Notes: generated from the sequence alone by a model not told the origin. A stretch of 64,000 nt of DNA from Mortierella sp. BCC40632 (GCA_011634665.1 WAEK01000018.1:491501-555500); one strand, 5' to 3'; positions 26,868 to 38,502 are shown, counted from the stretch's first letter. A program made the numbers and translations.

Positions 26868-28774
26868 CAGCTTCACAAACCTTTTGCGAGAGAAAATGCC
26901 CTAGTCGCTGTTCGAGATCGATGAGAAACATCTTGCCTATCTCAACTTGATGGTTGTCGTGGTTTCTGGACAATCGCTTGATTGCATAGATAAACTCTAG
27001 CACAATCACACATTGACCGACCGTACAGGAACCCCATCTCAACAACCTTGATTGGACATCGGTTCGTGGTCGCTCAGGTCCAACATCTGTCATGACAAGG
27101 ACACAAATCAAACCGACATCTCGCATATACAGATCCACAAGACTCATATGCATCTCCAGGCAGGCTAAGATACAGAGATAGTCCGTCACGAACTGAGTCG
27201 AATCCGAGGCCACACAGGCGACCATGGGCTTGTAAAAGATGGCTCGATGACGAATCGAGAGTTGACGCAGCAGTTCTGAAAGTGCTTCATTCGGTCCAGG
27301 GAGCTGGGCCACCAGTTTCTATGAAATGAAAGAAACAAGAGGAAAGTAATATTGTCAGCATTGTAATCTCTTTCTCTCTCTTCATCTAGCCATGCTCAAA
27401 GTACAAGATGCGTTGCCTAAACCTACACTGAAAAAGGTATTCAACGTCGCAGACAGAATTTCAGAACCCATTGAAAGTTTGGACCCAAGGATCAGGCGGT
27501 GGTATAGGTTGATGACTCTCCGTAGTGGCAAGTCCTCAGTCTACCATGAGAAAATAATTTAGAGGGTATAAATGTGTTAAAGGCAGGACCGGAAGGATCG
27601 CTCTTGAGAGAGACCACTCAAGAACATTTGCCGCTTACCTCCGTCTTTAGTTGCTCAATAATCAACTCTTGATGCCCGTGTTCCCAGAGAGCCATGAGGT
27701 ACGTTCGTGCTACTTTTAACAACGGGTTCAATTGCTCCAACTGGAGCATGGCTTGTTCCTGTGTCGACGACAGGTTTGGATGTGAATTTTGAGGCTGTTG
27801 GGCCTGAACAAAGTTGTCACCTCTTACTGCAGAGCTCCTTGGAGTTCCGGGGGGTGTTCTTTGGGTATAATCCGCCATTCCATCCATGGGGTTTGACGCT
27901 GACATCGAATGACTGTGTCCATCTCTGAAAGCCTCAAAGGCGCCTCCACTACCAGTCTGCCTTGGTTTGACTAGAGATGCTTCCTGGAACTCAATAGAGA
28001 AGGTTAGAAGGACAAACCGTACGAGAGTGGCAATTGCCTCTTTTCCATACACCCCGCTCAATTGGGTCGGTGGGAGCTTCGTGTCGAAAAATTCTAGAAA
28101 GTCTTGAAGGAGCTTCTTCACGGACTCGGCGCAGTCGATAAACCTCACTGGAGCATGTAACAAATACTCGCTAAATGCCTGACCAAGCACCCTAACTGGT
28201 CCATCCATCGCCATTGGATAATTGGAGTCCGGCTCCATCCAATAGCGCTATATGTTATAGAGATAATAAAGATGGGAAGCGTGAGTCAAGAGATATTATT
28301 GGTAGAGTAGAATGAAGAGGAGATTTCTTTGACATGATTGACGTACGGGTATAAGGTCCTGAACTAGGATACGGACAGACACCTGATCTCTCAAACGTAA
28401 GCATTCTGCTAGGCCCCTTAGAAATGCTGCATGCGCGTTTCGCTCCTGCTTAGGTCGATCCAGAGACTTTTGGAAGCCAAGGCCGAGATCCCCTGCCCGG
28501 ATTCGATCCATAATCTTGACCGTCATGGTTTGGATCCGTAGATCACGTGCTTCTTCTTGGAGTCGCGTCTGTTCACTGGTTAGCGACACCAATGAGGCTA
28601 GCAAAGAATGAATGTTCCTTTGCGAAAGGGGTGTTGAAGCTGTAAGAGACTTTGGATCCAATAGCTCTTCAACGGTTGCTGCCACGCGGTTCTAAGATAG
28701 AGTGAGAGGAAAGAAGGAAATGGAGGACAATAACAAGAAAACAAAGAGTTCATGGGTGAGCTAGACTGCGCTTT

Positions 28775-28818
<44 letters not shown>

Positions 28819-30069
28819 GCTTATGGCAGACGGCTGCTTTCCGCATGGTGCAAAGAACAATACCTTGTTACAGGCGTATTTTGGAGAAAGAAGACTCAGG
28901 CACCATAGGACATCCTGCAAGTCTTCTGGATCGCTTTTCAATGGGTATAACTGCCTGATTTGATCAAAGACATTGAGGACTGCACCAGAATCCGCTCCTA
29001 AAAAAACCCCCCCCATTAATGAAAGAAGCAAATAGGAAGTACCGAAAGCGTTAGCAACAGAGCGGAGCAAATTATAGTCTAATGCACTCATATGCATGTT
29101 TGGTGGCAACGTACGAGAGAGAGGATCAAACCGGCCAACCAAGAGCATCTTGGAAAGGGTCGCATAAATTTCATCCTTGCAGGGAACCTCTACGGTCAAG
29201 TTTCTCCATCGGCTCAGGATACTAGAAAGCTCATCCATAAAATACCGGTCTCCTGAGCCCTGCTCCTGTAGGGTCATGATGTTGTACGATGCCCCTGGAA
29301 TGATGCCCCTTGTTCCCGTGCCAATCCTGGCCACTGTCCTAGATCGCGGTTGACCCTGGTCCAGCGTATGTCGATTTAATGCCTTTTCGATTTCCTTTTC
29401 CATCTTCCGAAGCTGAGTCCTTTGAACAACGACTGTACGGAATCCAAGGACCCCTTTCAAGCCCGTGGACATTGGTCCTGAACTCTCCATCATAGGATAT
29501 GGCTTAGGCGAATCAGTCGACATCATCATTGGGATAGGGCGTGTCCCGAGAAGAGGTAAAGAATGTACTGGCTTCTTTTCGGACGAGCCAGAAGTGATAT
29601 TGTTGCTGCTATTATTGTTATTGTGGTGGTTGCTATTGCTGCTCCCTCCCTGACTACTTCCTGGGAGGTGGTCTGACGAGCTAGAGGGAGTCACATCGCC
29701 TGCGATGATCTTTTGTCGTAGTCGAGCCCAGTTCTTGTCCACGTTCCGGACGGTCGTTGTACTCAACGTGGACGCTTGTCCTAGATTTTGTTGCAGGATC
29801 TCTGCTCCTTGCCCTGATAGTCCCTGGCTGGGCGGTGTCACATTTTTGTGGTCCGAGGAATGGTCGTGGCTCTGGACTGGACCTCCGTCAGAGGTCCTGA
29901 TGACTGGAGCAGCTGCAAGGTCGGGTGTGGTGATGGTTAGTTGGTCCTGAGAGGACACTGCTGCTGCTGTTGCTGTTGCTGAGGAATCCTCTTGGCCATT
30001 GCCTTGTCTGATGGCAGATGAGGCATGGTCATGCCTCTGGCTAGTCTCATCATCTAGAATAACCGCCAT
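19392..30069 (-). CDS. UNC80 homologue, giant alpha-solenoid channel-complex subunit
   Basis: Ten exons join in frame to 3,223 residues: 30069-29043, 28997-28864, 28691-28347, 28247-27639, 27540-27427, 27318-26881, 26711-26623, 26497-26344, 26249-25858, 25761-19392. Animal UNC80 has about 3,260 residues. Blocks match remembered animal UNC80 in the same order: ALFNHLLGLLKWF and IVFKDFKRN (residues about 1320-1370), GYSLIIPTLFKIYCDS and SFVLQSLGSIAPLM (about 1560-1610), FSIADSIKLFLAVIAF, and later LPLVAAMRPFLQDQL. The rest is leucine-rich helical repeat with Ser/Pro-rich disordered tails at both ends. In animals UNC80 bridges UNC79 and the NALCN sodium-leak channel. Fungal Cch1-Mid1 is the NALCN-FAM155 counterpart, so a role at a plasma-membrane cation channel is inferred. 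Intron 1 (45 bp) is in frame, so its removal is likely but not certain. Intron 7 ends in an unusual A-rich aaag. Confidence 0.88.
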
Positions 30070-30918
30070 CTATCCTCGGTCAACCAATGGTGATGACTCT
30101 GCTTCCACGAAGCGCAAAGGCTTGGTGGCGCGAGGGGAAGGGAATCCTGGACAAGGAATGACGCAAGCTCTGGTGGGGAGAAAGGGGGATGAAGAAGTAA
30201 GGAAATAGTGAAGAGTGTTCTAGGGAGAGAATGTGGAAGGGATCTGCTGGAGAAAAGAGTAGATCGGATTGGTCAGCTCTTTCTAGCCTTTGCTTCTTCG
30301 CTTTGCTTGATGCCGATTAATAGCTATTGGGAGTGCTGAGCTTCCTGAGAGGAACAGTGCTGTGTCAGGTTCTGGAGTAAAGAGTAGGTAGGGGTGAGTG
30401 TATGAGTGGCAGCACAGGCGAACAGGTAATGGTATAGGTGCTGGAAGGGGAATGTAATGTCTGTTTGTCTGTCAAGGCTACCGTGATTTGTCCTGGATGC
30501 TGTTGCTTGTCATGGTGTACCCTCCACTACTGTATGTTGTGCATTGCTGCATGGCTCTCTCTCTCTCTCTTTCGCTCTCTCTCTCCGCTGTCTCTTGTCC
30601 CACAAAGGGAGATAAAAAAAACGGCCCAGAAGATAGACACCCCTTAATGCTCCATTCAAGTCTGCTGGACAGGGATATTTTTGGCAAGGCGTCCAGACGT
30701 TGGTCGCACAGCACAGGCCGGAGGAGAGAGGGGCGCGTGGACAATGAACTGACTTTCGTGGCCATTCGGTAGGGCCATGCATAGCCACGGATCAAAATAC
30801 AGGGAGATATTTGTTTAATTTGTTGATGCACATGGCTTCATGGAGTTGGAACTAACTACCCAGATGATGCTGCCTACTGAGCCGCCTTTGGGCTCTCGAA
30901 CGATCCTAATACCCACTA

Positions 30919-30959
<41 letters not shown>

Positions 30960-31706
30960 TAGAGAAGGAGAGAGTGTGTGAGAAAAGAAAGAAAATGAAC
31001 CCTCGTATCGACTACATCGCCAGGTGCTCACTCAGACCTCCCATGGGAAAAAAGGGGGATAATCCTGGGTACTAGCAATCAAATCTGGTTCGCGATTCCT
31101 ACCTTGGCCGAAAATAGTTATGGATGGTTGAGGATCCAAAAAAGAAAAAAAAGTGCCAGGAGCCCAACAGCAGGACACTGGTGGCGTTCGGAACGATTCT
31201 ATGGTCGATAACACCCCATCTAGTAAGAGACTGTACCTGAGAGCATGAAGTAGAAACCCTGCCCAAACTTTTCACAAACACAAGCACAGACATAGGTCTG
31301 AATACAGACATTGAGTAGCCCTTCAATTGGTTCCAATCTACTGAACTGAACCTACACCAGACTGCTACTGGCACCAAAGGCCACCTGTCACACCAGAAAG
31401 AGGTGTCCATCCGGAGTATTAGATCTTTGCAATCGTTGTACAAAACTAGAATCAGACGCCTACCAAAAGAGAGAGAGAGAGTGAGAAGTGTGCTAGTCAA
31501 CTTTAGAGTAACTGGAAAGAGGTAATGAGAAAGGCTGTGGAGCAGCTCTCAGACGGGAACGTGTACGGGACCGTTTGCGCATTGACGTGAGGAGAAAGGA
31601 GAGAGAAAGAGACTCGAGAAAGGACAGAATCCTCGTCCTGCCTTAGGTGCCTGATTTGAAGCAAATCGCTCTCATACTCTGTAAGAGAGATAACATCGTG
31701 AACGCC

Positions 31707-31745
<39 letters not shown>

Positions 31746-32503
31746 CAGGCTTCTCTATGCTCCGTGCACGTCGTCAGACAGACACAGCCAAGGTGCTCCT
31801 GTGTCGCCTTTACAAGACGTCTCTTTTTTTTTTTTTTTTTTTTTTCCAGGCACCCTTCTTTGAGCATATGCGTATAAATATCATTCCTCCGTTCTCCCGT
31901 TTCCTGTCCATCCGTGACATTTTGCTCCCACAGCTCAACTCCCTTTCTCTCTCTATCTCTCTTCTCTCTCTTCTCTCTCTTCTCTCTGGTCTTTCCTGAC
32001 CTGTTAATTTATTTTTATTCTCTGTCGTGCTCAATACTCTTGGGACTCTCGCGTGTGCTTGCCGCCTCCTGTCTGAACCACATAGTCCTGAACTGTGTCC
32101 ACGCAATACTTGCATCTTCACTCGGAGGTTGTTCCTCCTGAATCTCGAGCAGCCGTCGGGTTTGATACCCTTTCAATCACTCTTCTCTCTCTCCCTCTCT
32201 CTCTTTCTCTTTCTTTCTCTCTCTCTCATCTCCGCCTTTGCTCCACCCGTCAACTTGTTCTCCCCCCCTTTCCCTCCCTCACCAACTGTCTGCGTGGCCA
32301 GGTGCTTCGCCCAACCCATCATCTCGACATTGCGACACATCTCATGCTTATCCGCTATTTGACCCTGTAACCCTCGACGCTCTGCCACGATAACGACGCC
32401 CTTTCACCGCATATTACATCCCCCCCTCCCTTACTTTCTATCAATACGATCTAAAAACCACCATTTCTTACCGAATTTCGACAAATCCTTTTATTTTTCC
32501 AAC
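30070..32503. other. 2.4-kb divergent intergenic region
   Basis: Lies between the starts of the UNC80 homologue (-) and the LPMO-like gene (+). It holds a 38-base poly(A) at 30920-30957, a (CT)n at 31711-31741, poly(T) at about 31827-31846 and a CT-rich leader from about 31940 to 32500. Open frames such as the one at 31099-31500 (-) lack recognisable domains and start context; I do not call them. Confidence 0.6.
30920..30957. repeat. Poly(A) tract, 38 bp
   Basis: Uninterrupted A run in the divergent intergenic region. No target-site duplication or coding remnant beside it indicates a retrocopy. Confidence 0.9.
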
Positions 32504-33991
32504 ATGCGTCTCTCTATTCGACCCCCTGGTAGTCCAACTATTACCACGACTTCTACCACCGCCACCACTGTGGCTGCTGCCTTGCTCATCCTTCTCAGCC
32601 CTACAATCGCCTCTGCCCACAGTTGGCTAGACTGCACCGACACACAGGATTCAGGCGCCTGTGCCGGTTTTCCACTCGGTTACCCTTCCCGAAAAGATGC
32701 TGACATCAACACCAAATACACTTATCTTGTCCAGGAACGTAACCCAAACGCCTCAGTATGTCAACCAGGCCGACAAGACCTTGCTGGAAACAACCCTTCA
32801 CCTCCTGCCACAGCTGTCCCGGGACAGAAACTGCATCTCACTTGGCAACCCGATGGTCATCTGGACGACTATCGGCCTTCACTCGTCGAGATTCATTGGA
32901 CAGGGGTGCCTGATCAACGGCTCTGGACCCGATCTCAACTTACACCCTCAACACTGCTCGGGGCAATGACCTTTGCGACGAGTCAAAACTGTGATCGAGC
33001 CTGGGATCCCAACACTTGGTGCCATGGTTATTTGACTATCCCACCGGGGACACAGCCAGGAACGTACCAAATGGTTTGGTGGTGGAAATTCGATCGGAAT
33101 CCACATGGTGAAGAGTACTCGACCTGTTTTGAGGTCGTGGTTCAGAATCCTGTACGAAGACGACGCCGACGTTGGAACCGTCTTCAAATGCGTCAAGATG
33201 TCCCTGTAGAACCTACCTTTGTCAACCCCACCAACATTGAGGATCCATCCTCCTCTTTGTCTCAGGGAGTGGTGGCTGTCCCTGCAGTTCCTCCAGTCCA
33301 AGGAGCTTCGGACACAATGAATGGTGGAACGGGCGAACGTGGCCGAACTCGACACCCTTCGAATGATTATGCAAACGACAAGATCGGTGCTTTAGCAGGT
33401 GATGCGATCAATGATGCAGAGGGACTTGATACCACCCCTGTCCCAATGGCATCCCCCTCACAACTTATCACAGACACTTTGTCGGATCATTTGCAGAGCA
33501 ACGGACAGAGTGTTGCTCCATCGACCATGGCTCACCCTGCACCAGCTCCACCTGCCATTTCCATTCCGGATCCAAGCCCTAGTGATCATCAGGTGACGAC
33601 CAATGCAAACGACAGTGCAGGAAGCATCGCTACACCCTCATCCTTGAAAGTCAGCCCCAACGTTGCTCCTCCTGTTGCGCCTCTCTCCTCGACCTCGACC
33701 TCGACCATACCTTCCTCTCCAGGGGTAATCGTCTCAGCCCCCAACAATCCTGTTCTGGAGGACAACAGCAACAGCAGCAATGGCGACAACAATAACAACA
33801 ACAACAACAACAACAGTAACAACAACAATAACAGCGACAATGTTCCTGAGACCAGAGACCCCTCGGATATGAATCGTGCTCTCTTTGGTAGCCATTCCGA
33901 GATGAATGCAGCAACATTTGGCAAAAGTCAAATTCTATCCTTGGGCTCGATGGCGCTCGTTTCTCTTGCGGTGATGACAGCCCTGTACTGA
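32504..33991 (+). CDS. Secreted, GPI-anchored LPMO-like protein (putative copper site)
   Basis: Single exon, 495 residues. Residues 1-38 form a signal peptide (AAALLILLSP core) with a cleavage site after IASA. That places His39 at the mature N-terminus (HSWLDC), the hallmark of the copper histidine brace in lytic polysaccharide monooxygenases. The following about 190 residues have evenly spaced Cys, a possible second brace His in DGHLDDY, and a core strand YQMVWWWKFDRNP ending in CFEVVV, as in LPMO-fold proteins. A long Ser/Thr/Pro/Asn-rich stalk follows, with an Asn run encoded by AAC repeats (about 33787-33835). The protein ends in a hydrophobic tail with no charged end (ILSLGSMALVSLAVMTALY), a GPI-anchor signal. 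Polysaccharide oxidation or copper handling at the cell wall is inferred; the exact family is not recognised. Confidence 0.6.
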   Translation: MRLSIRPPGSPTITTTSTTATTVAAALLILLSPTIASAHSWLDCTDTQDSGACAGFPLGYPSRKDADINTKYTYLVQERNPNASVCQPGRQDLAGNNPSPPATAVPGQKLHLTWQPDGHLDDYRPSLVEIHWTGVPDQRLWTRSQLTPSTLLGAMTFATSQNCDRAWDPNTWCHGYLTIPPGTQPGTYQMVWWWKFDRNPHGEEYSTCFEVVVQNPVRRRRRRWNRLQMRQDVPVEPTFVNPTNIEDPSSSLSQGVVAVPAVPPVQGASDTMNGGTGERGRTRHPSNDYANDKIGALAGDAINDAEGLDTTPVPMASPSQLITDTLSDHLQSNGQSVAPSTMAHPAPAPPAISIPDPSPSDHQVTTNANDSAGSIATPSSLKVSPNVAPPVAPLSSTSTSTIPSSPGVIVSAPNNPVLEDNSNSSNGDNNNNNNNNNSNNNNNSDNVPETRDPSDMNRALFGSHSEMNAATFGKSQILSLGSMALVSLAVMTALY

Positions 33992-34410
33992 TGATGAAAA
34001 GCGAGAACACTTCATGTATACCCTCTGTCTCTCTCTTATCTTACTTTCCGATGCGTATGATGCAAGCCTCACTCCTATCTCTTTCTAGATCCCCCTTTGT
34101 AATGAACAACCCCCCCCCCTACCCTACCTTAATGATAATGAACTCCCATAAACCACCTTTTCTGCCCCTTCTCCCACTGGCGGATCGTGCAATTTACATT
34201 TAATCGTCCAGTCAGATCGTTTTTTTCTTCTTGGAAGAATGCAAGAGAGAGCATTGGAGAGCCAATATTTTGCTTCATCCTCAAGAGGGGAAAAGGTTAT
34301 CTGCCTGTCTTGATTTTTTTTCTTCTTCCTTCTCTATATATTGATTTCACACTTGGACTTGCTTTCACCGGAACCGGGGGGCCATCCTTTCGAGGACAAG
34401 AGAAAGAGAA

Positions 34411-34449
<39 letters not shown>

Positions 34450-34546
34450 GTTGTCCATAGTAATTAATAGACAAGTGCACAGGAAAGGGCATAGGAATAA
34501 ACAAGTATAATAAATAGATATATATATAAAAAGAGTCAGGTTTTTC
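33992..34546. other. Convergent 3' region, LPMO-like gene and STYX
   Basis: Contains a GA tract at about 34418-34446 and an AT-rich segment at 34500-34530. No gene seen. Confidence 0.6.
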
Positions 34547-34760
34547 CTACCTTTCTGGTTCGTCTTCATCGTCATCTTCTGGTGCAGATCTCCGGGTAGA
34601 GGTCCTATACTCTGGTGGTTGAGCCCCGATTGTCTGCAAGGCCGAGTAGATTGGTCCATATTCCTGTATTGAAAGAAGGAGAAGAAGGGAAGAAGAAGAA
34701 AAGACCATTCCTGAGTGAGACTTTGAACTTGTTTTTTTTTTTTATTCCTTTCAATTCCTG

Positions 34761-34791
<31 letters not shown>

Positions 34792-35383
34792 AAACAATAA
34801 TAAAAATTACCTCAAGTTGATGCCGGAATCCAGGATTGGGGTTCACACAGAACCGTTTTGTCTGTACGAACCGATACACAGTCTCATAATCCACCCCTGT
34901 CGTCTCCATCAAATACGCTACCACAAACGCCGGTGACCTCGAAATACCATTCATACAGTTGACAAGTACTTTGCCATTCTGTTGCATGATGGCCTCATCA
35001 ATAAACTGCTTGACTGCAGGAAAAAGGGTGATGAGGTTTTGGGTGGTGGCATCGGAAATCTCGAGTGACAGGTACCGGAAATGTTCCTGATGATGAAGTT
35101 TCAAAAGTTTGGATTCCGACCGGTCCCAAAGCGTGACAATATGTGTAATGCCCTCCCGTTGAAGTTCTTCCAGATTCCGAGTCGCTGAATAAGGTCCCAG
35201 GTAAATGGATGGCAGAATCTCTTGCATTTCTCGTCGTTGTTCGTATCGCCATTCGAGAACAAGTCCATTCTGACGGATGAGTTTCCGGTACTCTTCGGAC
35301 CGACCTGCAAAAAACGCTGCTGCTGTGGTAGCTCCTGTTGCATCCACTGCATGGGATATAGTTTCGTATGGCTCGGCATCCAT
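34547..35383 (-). CDS. STYX-like dual-specificity phosphatase with Cys-containing active site
   Basis: Two exons (35383-34811, 34663-34547) encode 229 residues; animal STYX has 223. Similarity is high through REMQEILPSIYLGPYS, GITHIVTLWDR, HFRYLSLEISD, the active-site loop and RFCVNPNPGFRHQLEEY. STYX in animals is a pseudophosphatase whose catalytic Cys is Gly. It binds ERK and F-box proteins. Here the loop reads VNCMNGISRS, with Cys143 and Arg149 both present (Cx5R), and Asn142 where active enzymes have His. The candidate general acid is Asp111 (EISDA). The protein may be weakly active, a substrate trap, or a scaffold. The 147-bp intron contains a 30-base poly(T) on the coding strand. The last exon adds an acidic tail. 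Confidence 0.9.
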
Positions 35384-36146
35384 TGTGAAGAAAGAAAAAA
35401 AGAAAAAAAAGAAAAACGATGGTTTGGAGGTGAATGAGCTCAGCTCTTAGTGGTGGCGATTGAGCAGTAATGGTAGTGGCAAAAAGTGGGTTGCTTGATG
35501 TCCAGAGTTCCCGAGAGTTTTTTTTTTTTTTCCTGGAGAATGGAGTGGTCGGTACAGTGAAAGTTTTTTTTGAAAAGAGAAGAGGAGAGAAGAGAAGGAG
35601 AAAGAAAACGGGAAAGAGTGAGTGAGAAAGAAAGAAGAAAGAAGAGAGGGGCAGGAAAAGAAGAAGACAGGAACAGAAAAAGACAGAGCGAAAGAGAATG
35701 GAAAAGCGAGGGAAAAAGCGTAGGCGAAGAAATAGAAAGAGGAAAGAGTGAAAATTCGGAAGAAAAGGCGGGGTCGGGCGAAGGTTGAAATATGCGCGTG
35801 CCTTTTTTTTTTCAGTTTCTCGCACGCGGCACACGGCTCTCAGTGTGTTTCGAGAAACAGGGCAACATGTGTTCCTTCCGAGTGCCTCATCTACCCTGCT
35901 CTACTCTCGCCACCATTTTTTTTTTTTTTTTTAAAAAAAAAAAATTCCCAGGATATTGAAACACCAAAGGACTCTCAGTAGTATTAGAAATGGTTCGATG
36001 ATGCTCCACAAAAACAATTTCACAGAGCGTCCATGGGTTTATTGGTGTAGTATAAGAAAGGGTAAAGAGTACAAATAAAAAGAGTGGGCGTGTGTAGGAG
36101 TCGAGAGAGAGAGAGAGAGAGAGAGAAATGTCATAGCAATGACAAT
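35384..36146. other. Intergenic, upstream of STYX
   Basis: CT/TTC-rich on the coding (-) strand at 35570-35800, a typical leader for this locus, and a T15A12-like hairpin-forming run at about 35918-35944. A GA tract at 36103-36126 precedes the stop of the EF-hand gene. No gene seen. Confidence 0.6.
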
Positions 36147-37427
36147 CTACAGGACGTGCTCGCCACGGAGCTTCTTCTCAGACTTGGACATGATCTTCAA
36201 GAACTCCTCGAGAGTGATGCGGCCATCGCCGGAGACATCGGCCTCGTGGATGATCTCGTCAATATCGGCCTAATGTACGGGAGTGTGTGAGAAAAAGAGA
36301 AACAGGCACGAGGTTAGCATTGATACGATGATATGACTAGTCCAATCGGTATATACCAGAAATTGAATCCTCCAATAAATCAATATGTACCTCAGAGAGC
36401 GAGGTGCTGCCAAAGTGCTGGAGACCAGCGCGGAGCTCGGCGGCGGAGACGTTGCCGCTGCCATCCTTGTTGATGGAACGGAAAAGAGCGCCATAGGCGC
36501 TGTCGGCAACCTCGGGGGTGATGAACTTCTTGCCGATGAGAGCCGAGAAGGTCTTGAAGTCGACGGGCTGGGAGGGGAGCTTGATGTTCTTGGACAACTC
36601 AGGGTCGTTGAGTTGCTGGTAGTTGAGAGGGAGAAAAGGGGAAAGGAGAATATTAGCAAGCTGGATAAATAGTATTAATGAGGCAAAAAAAAAAAAGAAA
36701 AAAGGGGGGGGGAGAGGAGGAAGAGAGAGTAGAAGGACAGTCTCTAGAAATCAAGGAACCGCGCCCGTGTCTAGCATTACGCTAAGGGGAGACGGATGAT
36801 GTGACAAAAGGGCCGATCAAGAGTAGGCAGCTGAGCAAAAAGGCGACAGAGATAAGCCAGTGGGCGGGCAGTCCGGCCAAATAAAGAACTACAGATACAG
36901 CAGACAGTTCGCTCTTTTCCTCTTGACCCTTTGTCCCCAGTTGCAGATGCAGTTGGCTCTCTCTGCTCCTGATGCGGATGATTCCATTGTCCTGTGCGAT
37001 ACTCGCTACTGCTTGTTCAACACTGATCAATCCTCTCGCTGGTCAGTCAGTCAGAGGGGTTAGCGTGGGTGAAAAAGGATCATCGAGGATGTAGGGCTGC
37101 ACGAGTCTCCCTTTCCGGGAGTCTTTTTTCTTTTTTTTCTTTTTTTCTTTTTTTTCTCAGGCCGCGGTCCCAGTCCACTCCTCTGTCGTCGGAGAAGTAC
37201 GAGTCGAAAGAGCGAGAGTGGCAGTGGGAGAGAACAAACGAGGGATAAAAAAAGAAAAAGAAAAAGAAAAAAGGTGGAAGAAAAGAGGCGAGGGGCGATG
37301 GAAAAAGAATGGACACGTACAGCAACAAAGTTAGCAAAGGCCTGGGGCTGGATGGTTCCAGAGTTGGTGGGGTCGAAGAGGGAGAAGGCCTCCTTGAGCT
37401 CGACTTCCTGACCGTGGGTAAAGACAT
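36147..37427 (-). CDS. Calmodulin-sized EF-hand protein (myosin light chain-like), frame break near start
   Basis: Coding segments 37427-37413, 37407-37321, 36615-36391 and 36269-36147 give 149 residues, exactly calmodulin or essential light-chain size. EF-hand 1 (ELKEAFSLFDPTNSGTI) and EF-hand 2 (around PVDFKTFSALIG) have lost most calcium ligands. EF-hand 3 (NKDGSGNVSAAE) is near-canonical and EF-hand 4 (DVSGDGRITLEE) is canonical. That pattern suits myosin light chains or other calmodulin-like partners more than calmodulin itself. The ATG at 37427 has a good context (CTTCAACATG) but reads out of frame with EF-hand 1. Frame is restored if five bases (37408-37412, gtcag) are skipped or one base is added there. 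A 5-nt intron is not credible, so an indel or misassembled intron is more likely. The other introns are ordinary. Confidence 0.75.
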
Positions 37428-38444
37428 GTTGAAGTGTAGATGTAGGGATGGGGATAAAGGATGAGAGATTGGGATGGGGGGGGATGAGTAGGGAAGGGGG
37501 GGATGGACAGTGATGAGAGAGAAAAAAGAAAAGAAAGAAAAAAAAAAAAAGTTTTCTCGACTCTTCTTATTACCAGGCAAACCAGGCAGCCAGAACGAAA
37601 TATAAACAGCTTAACCGCCTCAAGGTGGGTCGGTCTCACGAAACTGACTCCGTTTTTTTTTTTTTTTTTTTTGACTCGTCGCAGGCCTGCACCACACCGC
37701 CTTCTCTCCTACGTACGGAATAAAATACCGGGGGATAGCCTGTTCCCAACTCATCTCGTCGTCGAGGAACATACACACGTACAAGGCAGGCTCCATGCCT
37801 CTACTTGTCCTTCCACGAATCAGACTCAACGAGCGACCTCAACCGCCAAATCACAGTTGCTCTACTCCTCGCCACTTCTCCTTCCCTTCTTGGGCTCCAC
37901 CGAAACCCAACCCAGCAGTGGTTGCGTGCTCTCTCTCTCCTATTCTTTCTCTCTCTCTATCTCTCTGCTCAGCTTAGGAGATGAGAAGCGTGGACCATCG
38001 ATTCTCCCCTGTCTCCCATTGTGTCTCGCGGTGCCTGGCTTGTTATGTCTCGGCCGATCCCCTACCAGGTACCTTTTTTTCCCCACATGGCAACCAGTGT
38101 CTACCTGCCACTCGTCAACCAACCAGGAACAGAAAACAAAAAAAGAGAGGCAGAATCAGCAGCTTGCGCCTTTTCCTGTTCCTTTACTCTTCTTTTCTCC
38201 TCCTTTGCATCTGCTCTCCCTTTCTTCTTCCTCTCATACAAGCCTCTCTTTTAGGTGAATGTACTCTTTTTTTTTTGTCTGCTGTTGCTGCTAGAATAGG
38301 GTTTTCAAGACGGGTGAATTCTAGTACCGATCCCCTAGTGGTCCTTGTCTGGGGGAGAACCTTGTTCAAGACACGTTTTGCCGTTCTTCCCACTTATATT
38401 TTTTTCAGTAGTTTGTATGAACAGAGCCTTCATCTTCTCACGCA

Positions 38445-38502
<58 letters not shown>

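Noticed and set aside
30920..30957. Poly(A) as the tail of a retroposed gene or SINE
   Set aside because: No A/B boxes, coding remnant or flanking duplication beside it; similar runs are common in this window.
31099..31500. 133-codon frame on the - strand in the UNC80/LPMO intergenic region
   Set aside because: No recognisable domain, no splice partner, and Ser/Leu content like the surrounding non-coding DNA.
37080..37580. 166-codon frame starting at an ATG on the - strand (MSLPTVRKSSS)
   Set aside because: It shares the ATG of the EF-hand gene but runs out of frame through EF-hand 1 and into the intron; a shadow caused by the frame break.
38449..38500. Regular repeat array considered as CRISPR-like
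   Set aside because: It is a pure AC dinucleotide with no spacers, and the genome is eukaryotic.
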